In this document: piece by piece, positions 1-5,484 of the stretch
Layout: each line of letters starts with the position of its first letter
How positions within the stretch are numbered: position 1 is the stretch's first letter
Source of the DNA: Microcaldota archaeon
GTDB taxonomy: Archaea > Micrarchaeota > Micrarchaeia > Norongarragalinales > WALN01
Direction of reading: 5' to 3'
Length of the DNA stretch: 5,493 nt
NCBI GenBank assembly: GCA_015522865.1
Contig: WALN01000008.1
Span: 1-5,493 of the forward strand
Translations under genes and position numbers: made by a program
Notes under the pieces: model-generated
Databases searched by the model: none
What the model saw: only the letters and a program-made list of their open reading frames with translations
Told to the model about the DNA's origin: nothing

Positions 1-2
1 AT

Positions 3-1781
3 TTAGGAGGCTCCGCCTCCGCCTCCTCCGCCTCCTCCTCCGCCTCCTCCGCCGAATCCCCCGCCAGCTGAGAAAGCAGAGCCCGCTCCGCTTACAAAAG
101 AATCACTGCCTAAACTTGAAAATCCTGCATTGACCCATAATGGAGAGTTTCTGGCTTCTATATTGTCCTTTAGGTCAACTTCCATTGCTTTTGAAACTTC
201 TTTAGCTACTCCTAATGAGGTGGCGTACACCAAATATTTCTCCCACATTGGAAGCGCGGTAGGGGGCCGTTCATCCATAGCAGAAAAATCTTGCAGGAAT
301 TTCTTAAGCGCCAACCATCTTTTTGCATGCAATGTTCCTTCTAATGTTCTGCGCTCCAGTATCCCTGGCTTAGCTCTATCTAAAGCGAACACCAGGATAA
401 TCACTACTATGAAAGAGAAAGACGCGCCAAACAGCACTCCGCTTATTGTTCCCCTATCAATGTCTGAAAAAAGGGCGTTCAACAATACGAATAGCGTTAA
501 TATTACTACTGCATACACCACTCCAGTCAATAGCAAATATTTCTTAAGTTTTTTACTTCCTTCCTTTTCAGTCAATTTCATTTCCTCCAATCTTTTTACT
601 ACGCTTTTGCTCCATTTTTGCGCAAAGTTAGCTTTTCCAAAATCCAATGCTAGCGACTGGCGGAGTTCTTTTAATGTTATTGATTTATTTTCGTCTACTT
701 CTTCTCGAAGCAGGTACAATATTTTCTTTTCAAACTCCTCTAATTTTTCCCACTGCTTTGGTTCTGTAATAAGTGTTATTTTATATTTTTCTCCACCGCC
801 AAAAACCACAAAATATTTCTCTTTTTTTGTTGCCTCTATTTTTATGTACTTTTTCAAAGCCAGGTCCAGCAGCACTGCTGCAAAATCTTTTCCATCTGGC
901 TTCCATTTTACTATCGCGCCCGCAATTGCTGGAGAATAATTGTAGGGCGGTTCATGTTCATATTCTTTATTATATTCTATTTTTGGTTCTCTCCCCCATT
1001 TCAAGTAGCAATAGATGTAAATTATAGCAACAAGGAGTACAAACAAAAGAGCAAGAATTGCTATTGCCTGCTCGATTTCTTCTAATTGCTTTTTTCTTTG
1101 CTCATATTTTTTATCCCAATTTTTCTCCTCTTCCAATATTTTGCTTAGACCTGCTCCCCCAATTATTTTTGCTCCATCCACACTTTCTAGCATAGAGCGC
1201 GGGAACACCACTCTTGCTTCCACCCACTGGTATTTTGGGATATTTTTTACCTCAAAATCCACCACGTTATTTTTTTTCTCAAGCTTTCCATTCAGATTTG
1301 GATGCCCCCATGCATATATTTTTTGCGCCTCTGCTGTTTTCGGCAATTTTACCTCAACTTCCAAATGCCAGAGAGGATGATCCCATTTCCCTCCCCACAC
1401 TTTCCAATAGAATTCCGCAACATCATCATAAACTTTAAGGCATTTTTTAAGCTTGTAATGCACATCAAATGTTCTTCTTTTGTCGCATGTGCTATAGTGC
1501 CAAGTTACTTTTACTCCGCCCCCCTTTCTTTCGATTTCCGAGGGGATAATTTTTCCATTTTCATCCAGTATTTTTATATCTGAAATTTCCGAATTGCTAA
1601 GAACGATATCCCTCCATGCATTGTGAAAGCAGCCATCAAAGTAGTATGTGATATATTCATCAAAAACTACTGAACCATCGTTTTGTATATCCACATGCAC
1701 TTTTACATTTGGCAGGGAATAAGATTTGGCAAGAGAAAGAGATACGAAAATTAACATAAAAGCGATGAAAATTCTTTTCAT
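3..1781 (-). CDS. DUF2207 domain-containing membrane protein with poly-Gly tail
   Basis: This 592-residue predicted membrane protein matches the layout of the DUF2207 family, found in bacteria and archaea and of unknown biochemical function. Residues 1-18 are a signal peptide (KR followed by a hydrophobic run, then SLA). An extracytoplasmic beta-rich domain follows (about 22-200) with family-like stretches such as DGSVVFDEYITYYF, the HNAWRDI region and VAEFYWKVWGGKW. Membrane helices lie near 239-260, 415-436 and 445-467. Between the first and second are the SPAIAGAI and LLDLALKKYIKI stretches typical of the family; after the third come WEKYLVYATSLGVAKE and a glycine tail (573-590). Cys 51, 99 and 114 fall in the exported domain and could form a disulfide, which is inference. 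The ATG start is supported by the signal peptide and by an A/T box about 27 bases upstream, implying a leaderless mRNA. The family call is firm; the role is unknown. Confidence 0.88.
   Translation of the reverse strand: MKRIFIAFMLIFVSLSLAKSYSLPNVKVHVDIQNDGSVVFDEYITYYFDGCFHNAWRDIVLSNSEISDIKILDENGKIIPSEIERKGGGVKVTWHYSTCDKRRTFDVHYKLKKCLKVYDDVAEFYWKVWGGKWDHPLWHLEVEVKLPKTAEAQKIYAWGHPNLNGKLEKKNNVVDFEVKNIPKYQWVEARVVFPRSMLESVDGAKIIGGAGLSKILEEEKNWDKKYEQRKKQLEEIEQAIAILALLFVLLVAIIYIYCYLKWGREPKIEYNKEYEHEPPYNYSPAIAGAIVKWKPDGKDFAAVLLDLALKKYIKIEATKKEKYFVVFGGGEKYKITLITEPKQWEKLEEFEKKILYLLREEVDENKSITLKELRQSLALDFGKANFAQKWSKSVVKRLEEMKLTEKEGSKKLKKYLLLTGVVYAVVILTLFVLLNALFSDIDRGTISGVLFGASFSFIVVIILVFALDRAKPGILERRTLEGTLHAKRWLALKKFLQDFSAMDERPPTALPMWEKYLVYATSLGVAKEVSKAMEVDLKDNIEARNSPLWVNAGFSSLGSDSFVSGAGSAFSAGGGFGGGGGGGGGGGGGGAS
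6..53. repeat. GC-rich triplet repeat encoding the poly-Gly tail
   Basis: About 48 bases consist almost only of CTC/CGC triplets (GGA and GGC codons on the minus strand) in an otherwise AT-rich window. They encode the uninterrupted glycine run at residues 577-590 of the DUF2207 protein. Glycine-rich ends are known in this family, so the protein feature is ordinary. The near-perfect DNA repeat could vary in length by replication slippage. Confidence 0.8.
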
Positions 1782-1802
1782 ATTTGATAAAATAAATCGC
1801 TC

Positions 1803-1814
1803 TTTTTATTTTTA
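1803..1814 (-). promoter_or_regulatory. TATA box for the DUF2207 gene
   Basis: Read on the minus strand this is TAAAAATAAAAA, centred about 27 bases before the ATG at 1781. That is where an archaeal TATA box should sit if transcription begins at or next to the start codon. No Shine-Dalgarno-like sequence lies just upstream of the ATG, which agrees with a leaderless message. Confidence 0.55.
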
Positions 1815-1830
1815 CCCTTAATATCTAAAA

Positions 1831-1841
1831 ATATTTATTTA
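1831..1841 (+). promoter_or_regulatory. TATA box for the small basic protein gene
   Basis: ATATTTATTTA is centred about 25 bases before the ATG at 1861 with no Shine-Dalgarno-like sequence between, so the mRNA is probably leaderless. This also argues against the in-frame TTG at 1843, which would lie upstream of the predicted transcription start. Confidence 0.55.
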
Positions 1842-1860
1842 ATTGCTGCATTATTTGCTA

Positions 1861-2091
1861 ATGAAAAAACATTTGAAAACTCGCAAGCTCATAGAGAATG
1901 GAATAAGGGAAATGCGTAGAGGAAGCTTTGCCGAGTTCGTGCAGAAAAATCCTTCGTTCCATAGGTACAAAATTGTCCAAGCCGGAATTGAAAGCTATAA
2001 AAAGCAGCGCTGGCCTGTCCGTCTGCTTCCATCTTCTTTAAGAATAAAACTGGCAGTTTCCGATGCTATTAAAAAACTAAAGAAAAAGTAA
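1861..2091 (+). CDS. Small very basic protein, unknown function
   Basis: A 76-residue protein that I do not recognise. About 22 residues are Lys or Arg (14 K, 8 R), with a predicted helical N-terminus (KKHLKTRKLIENGIREMRRG), a middle part with aromatics and a tryptophan (FHRYKIVQAGIESYKKQRW), and a lysine-rich end (AIKKLKKK). It has no signal peptide, membrane helix, cysteine pairs or zinc motif. The charge suggests a nucleic-acid or ribosome-binding protein, but this is inference from composition only. I chose the ATG at 1861 over the TTG at 1843 because an A/T box sits 25 bases before the ATG. It diverges from the DUF2207 gene and its stop lies 2 bases from that of the convergent neighbour. 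Tight packing and a sensible promoter support a real gene, but it is short and has no family match that I can name. Confidence 0.62.
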   Translation: MKKHLKTRKLIENGIREMRRGSFAEFVQKNPSFHRYKIVQAGIESYKKQRWPVRLLPSSLRIKLAVSDAIKKLKKK

Positions 2092-2093
2092 AA

Positions 2094-2867
2094 TTATTCT
2101 TTCTTCAGAAACCAGAATCTTGGGCGGTATTTGCCTTTGCGCTCAATTAACCTGGTGCTGAATTTCGTTTTGGGGTAAGCAATTTTTAACAGAGCTCCAA
2201 AATCCCTCCCCAGCTTTTCAGCATCTCCCTTATCTGCGATGCTGTGAAGTTCGAGGTACTTGCCATAGTTTTTATGTTTCAGTACCACATCCACAAAATC
2301 TTTTAGATGCTTTTTGTACATCTCTTTCTCTTCTGTTCCTGCTGCTTTATGCATCTGCTTTATTTTGTAAATATAGGAAGGCAGTTTTCCAATCTCTGAT
2401 TTTTTCTTTGCGTGCGACACTCCCAAGATTTTAAGAATTCTTCCTACTGCTGCGCTTTTCTCACCAATTATTTTTTTGTTCCCTTTACCTTTATATTTCA
2501 GCCCCAATTTAGAGAGTAATTTTTTAAACTCACTCTCATTTTTTCGGATGTTGAGCTGAATGCTGAACTTCCTATCCAAGTAGCCAGTGGAGAAAACAAG
2601 GGCGGCCAATTTGTTGAAATCTTCAAAGTTTTTGTGCCTTAGATGTAAAGGAAGAAATTCTCCTATTGCTTCTATCCCCCGCGCCACACCCGGTTTTACT
2701 CCTCTTTTCCACCTGCTCGCCAGACGGTGGTCCGCCAATCCCATCCTTTCTATTTCATTCGGTCCTTTCCCACTTTTGAGCGCCTCCATCACTTTTTTGT
2801 ATTGCTCTAATCTCTCGTAGCCACGTTTATATGTGTTGGCAAAAGCTCTTTTATTCACCAATTCCAT
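2094..2867 (-). CDS. HTH plus degenerate LAGLIDADG_3-like DNA-binding protein
   Basis: About 257 residues from the ATG. The N-terminal part (roughly 20-65) reads as a helix-turn-helix: YKKVMEALKSGKGPNEIERMG, then LASRWKRGVKPG, resembling the W-x-x-G-x-x-P linker after archaeal homeodomain-like HTHs. Next comes LAALVFSTGYLDRKFSIQL (about 87-105), aligned with the first helix and strand of the LAGLIDADG fold. Later, LGVSHAKKKSEIGKLPSYI (about 148-166) matches the 'lG.p.GkKs...lP.~i' signature of LAGLIDADG_3 homing-endonuclease-like proteins. The final acidic residue of LAGLIDADG is Thr here (LAALVFSTG), so nuclease activity is doubtful and a binding or regulatory role is more likely (inference). 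A TTG at 2885 is in frame, but the ATG at 2867 has a G-rich Shine-Dalgarno-like run before it. It is not inside an intron or intein, so it is free-standing. It has no cysteines, signal peptide or membrane helix. Confidence 0.7.
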   Translation of the reverse strand: MELVNKRAFANTYKRGYERLEQYKKVMEALKSGKGPNEIERMGLADHRLASRWKRGVKPGVARGIEAIGEFLPLHLRHKNFEDFNKLAALVFSTGYLDRKFSIQLNIRKNESEFKKLLSKLGLKYKGKGNKKIIGEKSAAVGRILKILGVSHAKKKSEIGKLPSYIYKIKQMHKAAGTEEKEMYKKHLKDFVDVVLKHKNYGKYLELHSIADKGDAEKLGRDFGALLKIAYPKTKFSTRLIERKGKYRPRFWFLKKE

Positions 2868-2874
2868 TTCCTTT

Positions 2875-2883
2875 ATCCCCCCC
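2875..2883 (-). promoter_or_regulatory. G-rich Shine-Dalgarno-like site deciding the 2867 start
   Basis: On the minus strand the bases GGGGGGGAT agree with the Shine-Dalgarno string GGAGGTGAT at seven of nine positions and end 7 bases before the ATG at 2867. This favours that ATG over the TTG at 2885, which would overlap the run. Unlike the other protein genes here, this one appears to have a leader of roughly 20 bases. Confidence 0.45.
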
Positions 2884-2900
2884 AATTATTCTTGTTATTT

Positions 2901-2910
2901 TTTCGCGAAA
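2901..2910. promoter_or_regulatory. Palindrome TTTCGCGAAA, possible operator
   Basis: A perfect 10-base palindrome lies between the likely TATA box (2911-2920) and the predicted transcription start (near 2889) of the HTH/LAGLIDADG-like gene. A protein bound here would block polymerase recruitment. Autoregulation by the HTH protein is a natural guess but is only inference; a chance palindrome of this length cannot be excluded. Confidence 0.35.
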
Positions 2911-2920
2911 GTTTTATTTC
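2911..2920 (-). promoter_or_regulatory. TATA box for the HTH/LAGLIDADG-like gene
   Basis: On the minus strand this reads GAAATAAAAC. Transcription would start near 2889, giving a leader of about 22 bases that carries the G-rich ribosome binding site. The box directly follows box D of the predicted C/D sRNA on the same strand, so read-through from the sRNA promoter is also possible. Confidence 0.4.
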
Positions 2921-2990
2921 GAGTCAGACGCTATTGGCATCGTCACTGCCCTCAATATAGAAAGCTCAGAGGTTGTTCATTTCATCATAT
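2920..2990 (-). ncRNA. C/D box guide sRNA (predicted)
   Basis: On the minus strand the order is box C ATGATGA (2988-2982), a 12-nt guide AATGAACAACCT (2981-2970), box D' CTGA (2969-2966), a 19-nt spacer, box C' GTGACGA (2946-2940; one change from RUGAUGA), a second 12-nt guide TGCCAATAGCGT (2939-2928) and box D CTGA (2927-2924). Archaeal C/D sRNAs direct fibrillarin to 2'-O-methylate rRNA or tRNA at the base pairing with the fifth guide nucleotide upstream of D or D'. Four boxes in order with both guides exactly 12 nt is the known archaeal spacing. An A/T box 26 bases upstream gives it its own promoter. Weak points are the long D'-C' spacer and the lack of a clear terminal stem. Outer ends are approximate. 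No target is certain; the D' guide resembles the complement of the 23S A-loop. Confidence 0.78.
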
Positions 2991-3011
2991 AATTTATTTA
3001 TTGATTTTTAA

Positions 3012-3020
3012 CTAAATAAA
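3012..3020 (-). promoter_or_regulatory. TATA box for the C/D sRNA
   Basis: On the minus strand this reads TTTATTTAG, centred about 26 bases upstream of position 2990, so transcription would start one or two bases before box C. That is expected for a free-standing archaeal C/D sRNA gene. Confidence 0.5.
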
Positions 3021-3039
3021 GCTTCTGTATCTCAAAAAC

Positions 3040-3049
3040 AAATTTAAAC
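3040..3049 (+). promoter_or_regulatory. TATA box for the antiporter gene
   Basis: AAATTTAAAC is centred about 25 bases before the ATG at 3070 and is preceded by an A-rich stretch that could act as a BRE. No Shine-Dalgarno-like sequence lies before the ATG, so a leaderless mRNA is likely. It is back-to-back with the sRNA promoter about 25 bases to the left. Confidence 0.55.
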
Positions 3050-3069
3050 TAATTTGCCTATCTTAAAAT

Positions 3070-5238
3070 ATGAACAAAAAAATTTTGCTTTTTTTAGCGC
3101 TTTTTTCAATGGCTGTTTTTGCATTGAACTCTCCTTCTGAGGAGAGCAGTTTTATGAACGCGATATCTTCAGGGCTGCCAATAGCGGGACTTGCCGTTGT
3201 TTTAGCTTTATTTTTAGGCGTTATAATGAAAAAAGCCGGGCAGTTTAGCGCGCTTGGCTACATTTTTGCAGGCATAATACTTGGACCGGTTGGCTTCGCT
3301 CTCTTACAGCCAGGCATCGGGGTTTCATTTCTCTTTGGTCAGCTTGGTCTATTCCTTCTTATGTTCTACTTGGGACTAGAAATGGATTTAGGCTCGTTGA
3401 AAAAAACAGGCGCTTTTGCAGTAGTTGTCGGCTCTATGGACATGCTTTTTGCTTGGATTGCGGGCTTTTTTATCTCAATGCTTTTTTTTAAGGATATGCT
3501 GCTCTCAGCTATAATTGCTTCATTCCTACCAGCAAGTAGTACTGTTGTTTCTGTAAGCTATATTTTGGAGAACAAATTGGCAAGGACAGCTGAGGCCAGA
3601 ATTACTATGGCGATCTTGGTAATGCAGGATTTTCTTGCAATTTTGATGCTTGTGTTTATTACCAGCTTTTCCACTTCAACTTCAATCAATACTCTCGTGA
3701 TAAATGCGCTCTTTTTTGTTATAGCTACTTTATTTGTTGTAAGCAAACTTTCAAAGCACGTTCTCACCATATTGGATAAATTCGGATATACCGACCAGAT
3801 GGCTATCTATGCCCTCGGAGTGGGAATCGTAGTTGCTTATTTGGGCAATTTTCTCGGCCTCCCCCCCACACTTGGAGCTTATTTTGCAGGCACCGCACTT
3901 GCAGAAACTGCGTATGGAGAAAAAATAAAAAGAAAACTTGGATTTTTGAGAGAATTTTTCATATTGTTTTTCTTTGTGAGTTTTGGTTCCGAAATTACAA
4001 TCTCTTTTAGCCCAATACTATTCCTCTTACTAGTTTCCCTTATAGCAGTTTTCATAATCGGCAAGATGGTTGTGCCAATGATGATGGGAACTGCTATGGG
4101 GTTGAAAGAAAAAAGCGCGTTAACTGTTGGTTTGTTGCTGGTTCCAATAGGGGAGTTCAGTATGCTTATTGCTCAGGCAGCTAAAAATGGGAACTTGATC
4201 CACGCCGGGTCTTATTTTATACCTTCTGATCTGCTTGGCCTTTCCTTTTTGTTGGTCTTAGTAAGTGCATCCATAGCTCCTTCTTTATATGCTAATGCAG
4301 ACAAAATTGCTTCTTTGTTTATGCGCTTTTATCCAAAGAGAATACGGAGAGCACTTCAAAAAGTTAGGTTTAAAGGAGCGCATGTGGAGAAAGTGATGGA
4401 GGATAAATTGTTCAAAGAGGAATTCTCGCGTTCTTTAGAATCTCTTTTCACAAATATTCTCATTGTTGTTGCAATAGCCTACTTAAGTTACGTGATAAAT
4501 GTGAGAATTTCTCTACCTGCTCTTCCAATGCTTCCAAAAGAAACAACACTTGGATTACTTATTCTCCCGCTCATTTTGTGGCCAATATTTCAGTTCATAA
4601 CAGAGCTGAAAATAATAGTAAGAAAATTGATTAATGCGCTTATAAACTCCGCTTTCCCAACTGTCGGAGTGCATGTCTCAGAAATTATGCAGTACCATAT
4701 TTCGAATGTATTTACCGGGATTTTGCTTTCGCTGATTGGCATAGGCGCTTCTATATTCACTTACTATTATGCGGGTATATTTCTAACTTTCATTCCCTTA
4801 GTCTATTCTATTCTTGCAATAATGTATTTGAGCCGTTCTTTCTATTCTCTTGCAGAATATTATGAGACGCTTGAGCTGGAGGTTTCACAAGTGAATAAAA
4901 ATATCAGCAGAACCAGCGCTCTCCTTTCCCTTTCTGACGAGTTTAATTCTCATTCCGAGCTATTTACTAAGTTGTACGCAGAGAGAAAAAGAGCAAAGGA
5001 GCAGATCCAGGAGGCGCTCCACTTAGGTAATTACGCGAGAGCCAGGAGAATATTATTGGAGTTTAAAAGAAAGGAGATGGAAGCGCTGGTTGGCATGCTT
5101 GATTATGATGCCTTACTTGCACATATGCATACTTTTTATAAAATTACTCCCTCTCCAACAAAGGAAGCGTTCAGGCAGTACCTTAAAGCAAGGCTGCCAA
5201 ATCTGGCAAAATCGAAAATTTCAAAAACAATTAAATAA
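3070..5238 (+). CDS. CPA2-family cation:proton antiporter with novel C-terminal membrane extension
   Basis: This 722-residue KefB-like antiporter probably exchanges Na+ or K+ for H+ across the membrane. Residues 1-18 look like a signal peptide. The exchanger core (about 35-405) shows the family landmarks in order: GIILGPVGF (68-76), FYLGLEMDLGSLKKTG (99-114), the unwound-helix region PASSTVVS (154-161), the ion-site aspartate in VMQDF (D187), GAYFAGTALAE (269-279), FFFVSFGSEI (300-309), K332, and PIGEFSML (359-366). Full-length CPA2 proteins often end in TrkA-N/TrkA-C regulatory domains, but no nucleotide-binding GxGxxG is present here. Instead there is a basic linker (about 415-455), four more predicted helices (about 457-477, 492-512, 544-566, 568-588) and a charged helical tail (590-722). 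I chose the ATG at 3070 for its signal peptide and A/T box. The exchanged ion and the role of the extension are unknown. Confidence 0.88.
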   Translation: MNKKILLFLALFSMAVFALNSPSEESSFMNAISSGLPIAGLAVVLALFLGVIMKKAGQFSALGYIFAGIILGPVGFALLQPGIGVSFLFGQLGLFLLMFYLGLEMDLGSLKKTGAFAVVVGSMDMLFAWIAGFFISMLFFKDMLLSAIIASFLPASSTVVSVSYILENKLARTAEARITMAILVMQDFLAILMLVFITSFSTSTSINTLVINALFFVIATLFVVSKLSKHVLTILDKFGYTDQMAIYALGVGIVVAYLGNFLGLPPTLGAYFAGTALAETAYGEKIKRKLGFLREFFILFFFVSFGSEITISFSPILFLLLVSLIAVFIIGKMVVPMMMGTAMGLKEKSALTVGLLLVPIGEFSMLIAQAAKNGNLIHAGSYFIPSDLLGLSFLLVLVSASIAPSLYANADKIASLFMRFYPKRIRRALQKVRFKGAHVEKVMEDKLFKEEFSRSLESLFTNILIVVAIAYLSYVINVRISLPALPMLPKETTLGLLILPLILWPIFQFITELKIIVRKLINALINSAFPTVGVHVSEIMQYHISNVFTGILLSLIGIGASIFTYYYAGIFLTFIPLVYSILAIMYLSRSFYSLAEYYETLELEVSQVNKNISRTSALLSLSDEFNSHSELFTKLYAERKRAKEQIQEALHLGNYARARRILLEFKRKEMEALVGMLDYDALLAHMHTFYKITPSPTKEAFRQYLKARLPNLAKSKISKTIK
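5231..5238 (+). promoter_or_regulatory. TATA box for tRNA-Arg, overlapping the antiporter stop
   Basis: TTAAATAA is centred about 25 bases before the first tRNA base and preceded by an A-rich BRE-like stretch. Its last three bases are the antiporter stop codon TAA, so the tRNA promoter is embedded in the end of the upstream coding region. Confidence 0.5.
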
Positions 5239-5259
5239 ACGTTCTCATATTATTACTAC

Positions 5260-5352
5260 GGGCTCATAGCTCAGTCTGGATAGAGCGACTGCCTCCTATA
5301 TTTTTATATTAAATTTATGGGGAGAGCAGTAGGTCGGGGGTTCGAAACTCCC
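5260..5352 (+). tRNA. tRNA-Arg (anticodon CCU), intron-containing, 3' acceptor strand missing
   Basis: The 5' acceptor strand is GGGCTCA (5260-5266), then TA, D-stem GCTC/GAGC (5269-5272, 5283-5286) with GG and closing A in the loop, base 26 G, and anticodon stem ACTGC/GCAGT (5288-5292, 5326-5330). After removal of the intron (5299-5324) the loop is CTCCTAA with anticodon CCT, reading AGG (Arg). The variable loop is AGGTC. The T-arm is GGGGG-TTCGAAA-CTCCC (5336-5352) with one G-U pair. All consensus bases are in place to nucleotide 65. The next bases (CCTTTCT) do not pair with GGGCTCA, and TGAGCCC does not occur downstream in the window. So the gene is interrupted by a second insertion or intron running past the window end, truncated, or affected by an assembly break in the following repeats. 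The identity is solid; functionality is open. Confidence 0.85.
5299..5324 (+). other. Archaeal tRNA intron at 37/38 with BHB motif
   Basis: A 26-nt AT-rich intron sits at the canonical site just 3' of the anticodon. Its ends form a full bulge-helix-bulge: a 3-base bulge UAU (5297-5299) cut after A5298, a 4-bp central helix CUCC (5293-5296) with GGGG (5319-5322), and a 3-base bulge AGA (5323-5325) cut after G5324, flanked by the anticodon stem on one side and A5300-U5318, U5301-A5317 on the other. This is the substrate of the archaeal splicing endonuclease and is strong evidence for an archaeal source. Confidence 0.88.
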
Positions 5353-5353
5353 C

Positions 5354-5377
5354 CTTTCTTTCTTGTAAGAAAGAAAG
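5354..5377. repeat. Perfect inverted repeat right after the tRNA T-stem
   Basis: The 11-base arm CTTTCTTTCTT (5354-5364) and its exact complement AAGAAAGAAAG (5367-5377) are separated by two bases, giving a hairpin of about nine base pairs with a 6-base loop. It starts one base after the last T-stem nucleotide plus one, exactly where the 3' acceptor strand should be. It could be the stem of a second tRNA intron, the end of an inserted element, or a terminator-like structure; the sequence does not decide. Confidence 0.7.
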
Positions 5378-5458
5378 CAGTAAGCTTCTGGAAAGAAAGA
5401 ACAGAAAGTGTAAGCTTCCCAAAAAGAAAGAATTTAGAAAGAAAGCGGTAAGCTTCTG
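5373..5458. repeat. Three degenerate direct repeats with GTAAGCTTC core
   Basis: The first copy is GAAAGCAGTAAGCTTCTG (5373-5390) and the third GAAAGCGGTAAGCTTCTG (5441-5458), identical at 17 of 18 bases. The second, GAAAGTGTAAGCTTCCC (5404-5420), is shorter and more diverged. Starts are 31 and 37 bases apart. Between them lie A/G-rich runs of GAAAG and AAAAAGAAAG. No convincing coding frame covers the block, and the spacers are too short and low in complexity for a CRISPR array. The function is unknown. Confidence 0.7.
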
Positions 5459-5461
5459 TAA

Positions 5462-5484
5462 GCAACTTCTTAAAAAGAAGTTGC
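5462..5484. repeat. Perfect 10-bp hairpin near the window end
   Basis: GCAACTTCTT (5462-5471) and AAGAAGTTGC (5475-5484) flank the loop AAA. It is strongly self-complementary and ends the A/G-rich repeat block. The bases after it (ATCAAGAAC) are not a T-run, so it does not look like a typical terminator for the tRNA. Confidence 0.65.

Noticed and set aside
130..1583. Several plus-strand reading frames opposite the DUF2207 gene
   Set aside because: They overlap a long, well-supported family protein on the other strand, and their translations are rich in Ser/Phe/Leu without domain features, typical of antisense shadows.
1843..1860. N-terminal extension of the small basic protein from TTG 1843
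   Set aside because: The TTG directly follows the predicted TATA box and precedes the expected transcription start, so it would not be in the mRNA.
2833..3015. 60-residue plus-strand frame across the gap before the antiporter
   Set aside because: It overlaps the start of the minus-strand gene and the C/D sRNA, has no promoter or ribosome site, and its sequence shows no protein-like pattern.
3019..3029. AAGCTTCTGTA upstream of the antiporter, also found in the third terminal repeat
   Set aside because: An 11-base match with no flanking similarity in AT-rich DNA is plausible by chance, and the surrounding GAAAG unit is absent here.
5381..5388. TAAGCTT in the first repeat as the missing tRNA acceptor strand after a short intron (5353-5380)
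   Set aside because: It gives only four Watson-Crick pairs, two terminal G-U pairs and a C-A mismatch with GGGCTCA. The required 4-bp central BHB helix between 5347-5350 and 5382-5385 does not form. The same heptamer recurs in all three repeats, so the match is probably chance.
5373..5458. CRISPR array
   Set aside because: The units are degenerate and unequally spaced (31 and 37 bases), and the spacers are low-complexity variants of GAAAG rather than unique sequence. No cas gene is present.
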